DNA from: Betaproteobacteria bacterium
GTDB lineage: Bacteria; Pseudomonadota; Gammaproteobacteria; Burkholderiales; Casimicrobiaceae
Reading direction: 5' to 3'
Assembly: GCA_009778785.1 (NCBI GenBank)
Contig: WRFN01000017.1
Span: forward strand, 1-33,365
DNA: 33,365 nucleotides
A model generated the notes under the pieces. It was not told where the DNA came from, did no database searches, and saw nothing but the letters and a program-made list of their open reading frames with translations. The position numbers were made by a program, and so were the translations under genes. Positions 28,201 through 33,365 of the stretch are shown here, piece by piece (positions within the stretch are counted from its first letter, which is position 1; each line of letters begins with the position of its first letter).

Positions 28201-28714
28201 ATTCGGCGTTCGTCAGCGACCAGAGCGAGTCATCGCTTGAAGCGCTATCGTCGCCTTGCGGTTCGCCGCGAAAGCGTCCGCGATGGTCGGCGAGATGGTA
28301 TTGGCTGCCGAGCGCAAAATAATCGTGCAGCGTCACGTCGAGCGGCACGTTCAGCGCTTGCGGCAGCGTCAACACTTCCTGCGGCAGCGCGTGAATGTGA
28401 TGCAGATGGATGCGAACAATGCCGATCGTTTTGAGCGCTTCGAGCAAGCGCGGCATGTCTTGCGGCAGCGTGAAAACGCCGTCGAGACGATAGCCGCCGC
28501 GTTGCCAACCGAGTCGCACGCGCGAGCTGAAAATCCCCGGCTTCTCCGGCGTCAGATGAACGATTTCACAGCGCTCGTCGAGCAGCCGTTCGAGGTCTTT
28601 GAGGTGGCGGGCGATGCCGCCGCCCCAACCGTGGTGAATGAAAAGGACAGGCCAGCGCGGCGACGCGGCCAGCGCATCCAGCGCGACGAGTTGTGAGGAA
28701 ACGGCAGCGGGCAT
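25226..28714 (-). CDS. Three-domain glycosyltransferase (GT-B / GT2 / GT4)
   Basis: This is a 1162-residue protein. Residues about 20-380 form a GT-B-like domain (HHGWGGGIARHLKDLERLL, GALSPEKGFNLV, PESFCYALTPALLSGAPIMA). A basic, Trp-rich linker spans about 395-525. Residues about 530-790 are a GT2 domain (SILIAAFGEP, FLNNDTLVTDGWL as the DxD-type metal site, and the acceptor/base segment YYEDTDLAFQVRA). Residues about 795-1160 are a GT4 domain (LLFIGSFQHPPNVDAMLWY, YGAGVKGKVNQAMSYGVPVV). No signal peptide or membrane helix is seen, so it is probably cytoplasmic. It likely builds a surface glycan such as O-antigen, capsule or a protein glycan; acceptor and sugars are unknown. It follows rpe after 18 bp in the same direction. 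Confidence 0.9.
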   Translation of the reverse strand: MPAAVSSQLVALDALAASPRWPVLFIHHGWGGGIARHLKDLERLLDERCEIVHLTPEKPGIFSSRVRLGWQRGGYRLDGVFTLPQDMPRLLEALKTIGIVRIHLHHIHALPQEVLTLPQALNVPLDVTLHDYFALGSQYHLADHRGRFRGEPQGDDSASSDDSLWSLTNAEWRALFGELLRRADRVIAPSRDIAERVHRVLPTFTPRLWPHPEALTLAPPRLRVAVLGALSPEKGFNLVCACARDAEERDLPLSFRLLGTSAQPLPELPLPRLSMSGEYDEADLPALLAAEKPDVFFFPAQVPESFCYALTPALLSGAPIMASALGALAERLRETPRAVLLPWDSSAAEWNAALCRFASAVSVAPASCSTEETYRQQYLEALPPEPRSVRHVEIKDDLWPEAPTKSEDDARDDDLFGLYQAGVGCGRKAARAQLQRRLKALRDAPPLPTPPDWWLGWLEKKERWRQKGLRMMRMARTAQSIYQAAGLKAVASRSYEKLFRRRMARAMPFEPKAQETQVTPLTVAASATPRVSILIAAFGEPLATFSCIKSVHEHTRDIAYEVLVLDDASPEPLQAQLAGVEGVRFIRPPHNLGFLRNCNAGAKEARGEILVFLNNDTLVTDGWLTALVETLDQTPDAGLVGAQLCYPDGRLQEAGGIVFSDGSAWNYGRNDDPNRPEFHYRRDVDYCSGACIAITRTLWEQLGGFDERFAPAYYEDTDLAFQVRAVGKRVLYQPLSRVIHFEGQTSGTDETQGVKRYQVINQVTFRDKWHAALAQQPGRYSDDIRRAAERTVHTRILVLDMCMLTPDRDSGSLRMWQLLRLLAPPGRKVTFAANSLEYRAPYVGRLQADGIEVLHLPYFNSIENFLQARGREFDVIVLSRLEVAAQWLAAARKWAPQAFVVYDTVDLHFLRAEREGEVLNSATARTQAEAQRKQELRLIRAADRVWVVSAAEQALLAPLVPDKKVAVLSNIHAPKPAGRAFAERAGLLFIGSFQHPPNVDAMLWYGREVLPLVRQLLPGVVTTIIGGGLPTAVKSLAASDVVVTGYVEDIEPYFTAARVSIAPLRYGAGVKGKVNQAMSYGVPVVVTTIAAEGMHLADGRDALIADDARAFAEAVARVYRDEALWRQLSVAGRANIEAHFSSDIAAQEVEKTLELAQQVAGK

Positions 28715-28732
28715 GTCGTCAAAAATCAGAAA

Positions 28733-29416
28733 TCAGTGAGAGGAAACCGACCGCAACGCCGTTCTCAACGCGCCGATGGTTTTCATGTAATCGCCGCCGG
28801 AAAAAACGGCGCTGCCCGCGACGAAAGTATCGGCGCCCGCTTGCGCGATGGCCGCGATGTTGTCCGCTTTCACGCCGCCATCGATCTCCAGCAGAATTTC
28901 GCGTCCCGTGCGTTGTTGCGCCGCGTCGATCCGCGCCCGCGCCTGTCGCAGCTTGTCGAGCGTGTGCGGAATGAACGCCTGACCGCCGAAACCGGGGTTG
29001 ACCGACATCAGCAACACCAGATCGACCTGGTCGAGCACCCAATCGAGGCAATCCAGCGGCGTCGCCGGATTCAGCGCCAGCCCCGGCTTGCAGCCGCAAT
29101 CACGAATCAGCGCCACCGTGCGGTCAATGTGGCGCGACGCTTCGGGGTGAAAACTGATGTAAGTCGCGCCCGCTTTGGCAAATTCGCCGACCAGCGCATC
29201 GACCGGCTGCACCATCAAATGCACGTCGATCGGCACGGTCGCATACGGCTTGATGGCCTGACACACCAGCGGGCCGACGGTCAAATTCGGGACGTAATGA
29301 TTGTCCATCACGTCGAAATGCACGAAGTCGGCGCCGGCGGCGATGACATTGCGCGTCTCGTCGCCGAGACGGGCGAAGTCGGCGGAGAGAAGAGAAGGAG
29401 CGATCCGGTATTTCAT
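28733..29416 (-). CDS. rpe: Ribulose-phosphate 3-epimerase
   Basis: This 227-residue TIM-barrel enzyme of the pentose phosphate or Calvin cycle interconverts ribulose 5-phosphate and xylulose 5-phosphate. Signatures are [49 protein letters not shown] and [11 protein letters not shown], carrying the metal-binding histidines and aspartates. Length matches the family (E. coli 225). It is divergent from mltA, a neighbourhood seen in betaproteobacteria, although the usual gph-trpE genes do not follow; the triple glycosyltransferase does. Confidence 0.97.
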   Translation of the reverse strand: MKYRIAPSLLSADFARLGDETRNVIAAGADFVHFDVMDNHYVPNLTVGPLVCQAIKPYATVPIDVHLMVQPVDALVGEFAKAGATYISFHPEASRHIDRTVALIRDCGCKPGLALNPATPLDCLDWVLDQVDLVLLMSVNPGFGGQAFIPHTLDKLRQARARIDAAQQRTGREILLEIDGGVKADNIAAIAQAGADTFVAGSAVFSGGDYMKTIGALRTALRSVSSH

Positions 29417-29601
29417 GAGATTTTCAGAGCGAGAGTTTTCAAGTACGGCGCGTCAAAGGGTGAAAGCGCGTTGCCTGACCGCCGCAGCGCTATCTTCGCT
29501 TATACTTCGACGCGCGGCAATGGTTCGGCGCGTTTTTCATTCAGGTATGGCTATTTTTCTCTCCATCTTTCTCAGGAACAACGTTGAGGGAGATTCCGCA
29601 G

Positions 29602-29620
29602 GGGCGACATTTTGCCGCCC
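29602..29620. repeat. GGGCGGCATTCTGCCGCCC-type palindrome, copy 1
   Basis: GGGCGACATTTTGCCGCCC is a 19-base near-palindrome between rpe and mltA. It matches the copy at 33122-33140 (reverse-complemented) with two differences. The remainder of 29417-29680 is the divergent promoter region of rpe and mltA. Confidence 0.7.
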
Positions 29621-29680
29621 GCTCTCCTGTATGGGGAAAAATGAGGAGAGAGGGTTGTCATCAGACAAAAAGGAGTTTTT

Positions 29681-30901
29681 GTGAAGCGGTTTCGGCGTTT
29701 TTCTTTCCTTCTGGCGGGCGTTATTCTGTTGGCCGGTTGCACGACAACGCTCACGCCGCCGACCGTCGAGGCGCCGACGCTGCACTATCAGGCCGTTGAC
29801 TGGTCGGCGCTGCCGGGATGGTCGCAGGACACGCTTGCCGACGTTTGGCCGGCTTGGCAGGTGAGTTGCCGCGCCTTGCTCAAGAAGGAAACCGAGCGGG
29901 CGGTCTGGGAAACGCCGTGCCGCGCCGCCGAGGGCGTCGATCCCGCCCGTTCCGACGCCGTTCGCGCTTTTTTCGAGGCGTATTTTCAGCCGTGGCAAAT
30001 CCTTGCCAACAGTTCAGACGGCGCGGCCGATCACGGCCTGATCACCGGTTATTACGAACCGTTGCTGGCAGGTAGCCGCACGATGGACGCACGTTACCGC
30101 TTCCCGCTGTATGCGCGCCCCGCCGACTTGCTGACCGTCGATCTGGCCTCGCTCTACCCCGAACTGGAAGGCAAGCGGGTACGCGGTCGGCTGGTCGGCA
30201 ACAAAGTGGTGCCGTACTACTCCCGAGCCGAGATCGACCGCGGCGAGCCTGCGCTCAAGGCGACGCCGCTGTTTTATGTCGATGACGCGATGGATGCGTT
30301 CTTCCTGCACATTCAGGGATCGGGGCGTTTGCAACTGCCGGACGGCGCCGTGGTTCGCCTCGGCTACGCCGACCAAAACGGCCATCCGTATCGCGCTATT
30401 GGCGGCATCCTCGTGCAACGTGGCGAGATCGAGCGCGAAAATCTGTCAATGCAGGCGATTCGGGCATGGGGGCAAAAACATCAGGAGGCTCTGCCCGCCT
30501 TGCTCGACGAAAACCCGAGCTACGTTTTCTTCCGCGAAGTGCCGTCGCCCGAACCCGGTTCGCTTGACGCCCGTATCGACGGGCCTATCGGCTCCCTCGG
30601 CGTGCCGCTGCTGGCGCGGCGCACCATCGCCATCGACCGCCGTTTTTTGCCGCTTGGCGCGCCGTTCTTTCTCTCCGCCGCCGACCCCGCCGGAGGCGCG
30701 CCGTTGCAGCGCCTGACGATGGCGCAGGATACCGGCGGCGCCATTCGTGGCGTCATCCGTGCCGATTTCTTTTGTGGCACCGGCAAGCAAGCAGGCGCGC
30801 GCGCGGGCGAAATGCGGGAAACGGGGCAACTGTGGTTGCTGTGGCCGAAGGGTGTGGCGCTGCCGGACGCGGGGAACAAGAATCAGAGAACGGGGATGTA
30901 A
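29681..30901 (+). CDS. mltA: Membrane-bound lytic murein transglycosylase A
   Basis: This 406-residue outer-membrane lipoprotein cleaves peptidoglycan glycan strands with formation of 1,6-anhydro-MurNAc. The N-terminal lipobox LAGC (after a basic, hydrophobic signal) is cleaved before the cysteine. The MltA domain spans about 110-270 (GLITGYYEPLLAGS, DAFFLHIQGSGRLQLPDG). The C-terminal 3D domain contains QDTGGAIRG (D350) and RADFFCGTG (D362), which align with the two acidic residues of E. coli MltA including its catalytic aspartate. GTG is the start, with AGGAG just upstream. Length is a little above E. coli (365 aa). Confidence 0.95.
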   Translation: MKRFRRFSFLLAGVILLAGCTTTLTPPTVEAPTLHYQAVDWSALPGWSQDTLADVWPAWQVSCRALLKKETERAVWETPCRAAEGVDPARSDAVRAFFEAYFQPWQILANSSDGAADHGLITGYYEPLLAGSRTMDARYRFPLYARPADLLTVDLASLYPELEGKRVRGRLVGNKVVPYYSRAEIDRGEPALKATPLFYVDDAMDAFFLHIQGSGRLQLPDGAVVRLGYADQNGHPYRAIGGILVQRGEIERENLSMQAIRAWGQKHQEALPALLDENPSYVFFREVPSPEPGSLDARIDGPIGSLGVPLLARRTIAIDRRFLPLGAPFFLSAADPAGGAPLQRLTMAQDTGGAIRGVIRADFFCGTGKQAGARAGEMRETGQLWLLWPKGVALPDAGNKNQRTGM

Positions 30902-31230
30902 AAAACGCGGGGTGATCACTGGTATAGTTTTTTTGCATGGCCAATGTCGCTATCTTTTAGCGATCCCGGCATAACGTCGAAACTGGAAGCAATCGTCCTC
31001 GTTTGGCCTTAAAATGGCTCTATAGCGTGAGCGGTAAGGGCGCTCCTCTTTTCGGGCGCAAGCCGCATCGTCCGCCCCTATGGCATGTAACAACCGATAA
31101 AATAACGTAATTTACGCTATTTCTCGCAATCTACGCGCTTCTTTCCGTCTGTTTATCTATAACATAAAGAAATACTATGTTTAGTATCTATAAATTTCCA
31201 AAAAACAATGTTATGATTATGGTTATTAAA

Positions 31231-31443
31231 GGCTTGCAGCAAGTGGCAAGAAGCATGTGCTAGATTCATAAGAGCCTTCGGGTTTCATGATTTTAATGAA
31301 AGACCGAGTTGCCGAGAAGCAGGCGCATGTAAATATGTTTTCCGATTTTTCGGAGGGCCAAAGGGGGTTTTGGTGGCCAGGGGGTTGGCAACAAACTTGC
31401 CACTTGTTTGCAAGCCACCCGTCGGTTTTGTCGGGTGGCTTGC
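31231..31443 (+). other. Candidate structured RNA with mutually exclusive stems
   Basis: 31231-31250 is the reverse complement of 31396-31416 with one indel and one mismatch over about 20 bases, closing a loop of about 145 nt. GCAAGCCACCCG (31410-31421) also pairs perfectly with CGGGTGGCTTGC (31432-31443) around a 10-nt loop. Bases 31410-31416 are used by both stems, so only one can form at a time. GGCTTGC occurs at both 31231 and 31437. This is the architecture of a switch or attenuator, but transcription is not shown. Confidence 0.4.
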
Positions 31444-31534
31444 GGGAGAAGCTGCAAGCGGGCGTGGGGGCGCCCGTGAAGCAGGGAGCGAGCAGGGGGG
31501 TGAGGATGCGCATGACAAGGGGCGCGCATCCTTG

Positions 31535-31565
31535 GGGGGAATAGTCTTGATCGGACTATTCCCCC
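31535..31565. other. Perfect 12-bp hairpin
   Basis: GGGGGAATAGTC (31535-31546) pairs with GACTATTCCCCC (31554-31565) around TTGATCG. It could be a terminator-like element, but no clean T-run follows directly in either direction. Confidence 0.6.
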
Positions 31566-31756
31566 AATGTTTTCAGCCCGTTGTTGCCGAGTGCCTATTT
31601 CGGCAATCCCTGTCAACGGTTTTAACTGCCGTCTCCCCATTTTTCTCGGCCTGAGACTTTCCGGTGCGGCCTTCACAAAAAGGCGGCCAATTGTTTCATG
31701 AATTTTTCGTGATTCTATGAATGCGACGGGGTCAACAGAAACCCTGAGCAAAATGA

Positions 31757-31786
31757 TTGATTTGATTGATTTGATTTAGATATAAG
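31757..31786 (+). promoter_or_regulatory. Candidate sigma70 promoter for the pseudopilin gene
   Basis: TTGATT (31757-31762) and TATAAG (31781-31786) are spaced 18 bp apart, 56 bp before the TTG start. The -35 lies inside a short direct repeat (ATTGATTTG units, about 31755-31777). Confidence 0.5.
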
Positions 31787-31841
31787 GGTACCTTGTCGGA
31801 GGTTTCCGCCTTTTCATAAAATTCTCATAAGGGGCGATGTT

Positions 31842-32450
31842 TTGAAAGTTAGACGACGAAAGTTGAGCGCTGGCTTCTCCTTTGTAGAACTGGGGGTGAC
31901 GGTCGCCGTTTTGGCGGTCGTTTTAGCCTTATCGGCACCGAATATTGGCGAATGGGTGGGAAAAGCCAAAGTTCGCGCCGGAGCCGAACTGCTGGTAAAG
32001 AGCCTGCATTTTGCACAAAACGCAGCGGTTTCGAGCAATCGGCTCGTCGAGATTTCGCTGGTCGATTCTGTCAACCCGCCCACGGTGGACGCCGTTCCTG
32101 CCGACAACGGCAGCGCTTGGATCGTCCGCACCGTTCCCGACGTGATGGAAACAGCCGCCTCGCTTCAGGCGGGCGCTTTCGAGCAAGGTCAAAACAGCGT
32201 TCAAATCCGCGGCAGCGACAACAAAACGCTCGTGTTCAGCGGCATCGGGCAAATTTATACCAGCATTCCGGACGGTTCCAACACCAACACCTATTTAACA
32301 TCAACGCGCGCCTATCAAATCGTCACGCCCAGCGGGCAATATCAGGCGTGCGTGCTGGTGCAGCCGGGGGGGAACATCAAGTGGTGCGATCCCACCATCG
32401 CGGCGGGCGTTCACGCCTGCCCGGGAAGCGCCACGCAGTCGTGCCTATAG
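31842..32450 (+). CDS. Type IV pilus-like pseudopilin (FimT/GspH family)
   Basis: This 202-residue protein has a short basic leader ending in G, then FSFVELGVTVAVLAVVLALS, the class III prepilin signal cut between G and F by PilD; Glu at position +5 is present. The hydrophobic helix is followed by a GspH-type globular domain (about 45-202) with four cysteines near the C-terminus (YQACVLV, KWCDP, HACPG, QSCL). Minor pseudopilins of this group prime type IV pili or type II secretion pseudopili. The start is TTG 31842, with an AAGGGG site about 8 bases upstream; no in-frame ATG precedes the signal. No pilV, pilW, pilX or pilE follows, so it is an orphan. Confidence 0.88.
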   Translation: MKVRRRKLSAGFSFVELGVTVAVLAVVLALSAPNIGEWVGKAKVRAGAELLVKSLHFAQNAAVSSNRLVEISLVDSVNPPTVDAVPADNGSAWIVRTVPDVMETAASLQAGAFEQGQNSVQIRGSDNKTLVFSGIGQIYTSIPDGSNTNTYLTSTRAYQIVTPSGQYQACVLVQPGGNIKWCDPTIAAGVHACPGSATQSCL

Positions 32451-32467
32451 GCACGCGCTGATTTTTT
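32440..32467 (+). terminator. Possible terminator overlapping the pseudopilin stop codon
   Basis: CGTGCC (32440-32445) pairs with GGCACG (32450-32455) around TATA, and T6 (32462-32467) follows after a short gap. The stop codon lies within the hairpin. The rest of 32468-32621 holds no gene. Confidence 0.45.
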
Positions 32468-32621
32468 CCGTTTGTTCCGGGCAAGTCGTTAGAACTGTTT
32501 TCGCAGGAAGTTCGCAAACCGCCCCAGCGAAACCTGCGCCACATTCCCATCGCTCACCGTGTACATTTCAGCGGCTTTCTGATACCGTCACGCATAAACC
32601 ATTCTCAGGAAAGCCCGATTT

Positions 32622-33116
32622 ATGTCCGAAGAAAAAGACATCTTCTCCGAAGCGTCGTTCACAGCCATAGAGCCAACGGCCATAGCGCCAACGCTCAACG
32701 AACAAGGTCAAACAAAAGACGCCACCCCCAAAGCGCCGGTCACGGCCATGTGGATCGTGATGGTTCTGGCGTGGATCTTTTTATTGGTGCCGTTTCCGCT
32801 GACGGGCATTTTAATCGGCTGGCCGCTGGATTTGGCAGCGATTGTTCTGGCCATCATTTGCCTGACCCGAGACAGAGTGACGCAAGGCGTTATCGGGCTT
32901 ATCGGAACGCTGGTCGTTTCCACCTTTCTGTTTTTCGTCGGAAGCATCTTGATGGTCGCTATGCTGGCGACGATGGGCGATCAGAAATCGCTCCTCAATA
33001 AACAACAATATCAACACCAGCAACAGCAACAGCACCAGCAGTTGCGCTCGGAGTCAGCACACGAAATTTTAATTTCCCGAGAGATTGACACAAGAGCGGT
33101 TGACACAAAAGCGTGA
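32622..33116 (+). CDS. Hypothetical membrane protein with Gln/His-rich tail
   Basis: This 164-residue protein has a polar, acidic N-terminus (1-40) and then hydrophobic segments at about 42-63, 66-83 and 88-115. The C-terminal tail is polar, with a low-complexity stretch of Gln and His near residues 127-140 (QYQHQQQQQHQQL). The central part resembles small DUF-type proteins with two or three helices, but I do not assign a family. CAGGAAAG lies about 10 bases before the ATG. It is monocistronic. Confidence 0.75.
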   Translation: MSEEKDIFSEASFTAIEPTAIAPTLNEQGQTKDATPKAPVTAMWIVMVLAWIFLLVPFPLTGILIGWPLDLAAIVLAIICLTRDRVTQGVIGLIGTLVVSTFLFFVGSILMVAMLATMGDQKSLLNKQQYQHQQQQQHQQLRSESAHEILISREIDTRAVDTKA

Positions 33117-33121
33117 TGCGC

Positions 33122-33140
33122 GGGCGGCAGAATGCCGCCC
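33122..33140. repeat. GGGCGGCATTCTGCCGCCC-type palindrome, copy 2
   Basis: GGGCGGCAGAATGCCGCCC is a palindromic element 6 bp after the hypothetical membrane protein stop. It is the reverse-complement relative of 29602-29620. Confidence 0.75.
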
Positions 33141-33243
33141 CTACGGTAAGGTTGTGTTTTTGTCGGGCGGTTCACGAGCCACCCCGACGGCCACACGGAA
33201 CCCTTTCCTTGCGCAGACAATGAAGATACAACAAGCCCCCTTG

Positions 33244-33271
33244 CCGTCATTCCCGCGCAGGCGGGAATCCA
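33244..33271. repeat. Palindromic intergenic repeat (ATTCCCGC type), copy 2
   Basis: ATTCCCGC (33249-33256) pairs with GCGGGAAT (33261-33268) around GCAG, within a CCGTCATTCCCGC...GGGAATCCAG context. It is related to 7757-7792. The remaining bases to the window end show no gene. Confidence 0.8.
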
Positions 33272-33365
33272 GTCCGCTCACCCATCACTACTACTGATAC
33301 ACGAGTCAATCAACCGTTGCGCTGTAGCCGTCATCCCATGGAGTCGTGCTCTTCGTACCAGACAA

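Larger units (their letters stand above)
30902..31841. other. Long gene-poor region rich in inverted repeats
   Basis: About 940 bp separate mltA from the pseudopilin gene. 31080-31230 is strongly AT-rich, with ATACTA/TAGTAT near 31175-31190 and TATGAT at 31212. 31231-31443 contains competing inverted repeats. 31535-31565 is a perfect 12-bp hairpin (GGGGGAATAGTC/GACTATTCCCCC), and 31584-31606 is a 7-bp one (TTGCCGA/TCGGCAA). ORFs on both strands here are short, overlap each other and match no family I recognise. No known RNA family (tmRNA, RNase P, 6S, SRP) was recognised. Confidence 0.6.

Noticed and set aside
30913-30920. GTGATCAC palindrome with T-run after mltA as terminator
   Set aside because: The palindrome has no room for a loop and the T-run is separated from it, so it is not a convincing terminator.
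31287-31544. Plus-strand ORF of 85 codons in the same gap
   Set aside because: No ribosome-binding site or family; it crosses the 31410-31443 hairpin.
31293-31751. Minus-strand ORF of 152 codons in the mltA-pseudopilin gap
   Set aside because: It runs through several perfect hairpins, overlaps other ORFs of similar length on both strands, and shows no domain; weak support for coding.

Overview
The window looks like chromosomal DNA from a moderately high-GC proteobacterium, most probably a betaproteobacterium (Rhodocyclales or Burkholderiales type). This is inferred from gene content only: mltA next to rpe, an H1-like lysine-repeat protein ending in a SWIB domain, a FimT/GspH-type pseudopilin, a dsbL/dsbI pair, and several small palindromic intergenic repeats of the kind common in that class. 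There is no rRNA or tRNA in the window to confirm it.

Layout. Positions 1-454 hold the trailing end of a CRISPR array with type I-C-like 31-nt repeats. The array continues off the left edge, where leader and cas genes would be expected. A LysR-type regulator (minus strand) diverges from a dsbL-dsbI periplasmic oxidation pair that ends in a strong terminator. Next comes a 1423-residue fused activase of the 2-hydroxyacyl-CoA dehydratase activator type. Converging on it from the right is a complete minus-strand arnBCADTEF operon for 4-amino-4-deoxy-L-arabinose (L-Ara4N) modification of lipid A, with stop/start overlaps at five of its six junctions. Upstream of arnB lie a lower-GC membrane-protein gene and a possible 42-codon ORF.

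Positions 16.4-24.3 kb run on the plus strand: an aldo/keto reductase; an isochorismatase-fold hydrolase, small membrane protein and DHA2-type MFS exporter in one tight operon; rpiA overlapping proA; and a ScsB/DsbD-like disulfide reductase. The 5' end of the last gene carries a palindromic intergenic repeat. On the minus strand follow the SWIB/H1-like protein, a three-domain glycosyltransferase (GT-B + GT-A + GT-B, 1162 aa) and rpe. Divergent from rpe is mltA. A gap of about 940 bp without a convincing gene comes next, rich in inverted repeats, some of them mutually exclusive. The window ends with an orphan pseudopilin, a small membrane protein with a Gln/His-rich tail, and two palindromic repeats.

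Functionally the window leans toward the cell envelope: lipid A charge modification, periplasmic disulfide chemistry (two separate systems), surface glycan synthesis, peptidoglycan turnover and a pilin-like protein. Central-metabolism genes (rpiA, rpe, proA) are scattered among these. The least explained stretch is 30902-31841. The fused activase with two complete cluster-ligand pairs and the triple glycosyltransferase are the most distinctive proteins.
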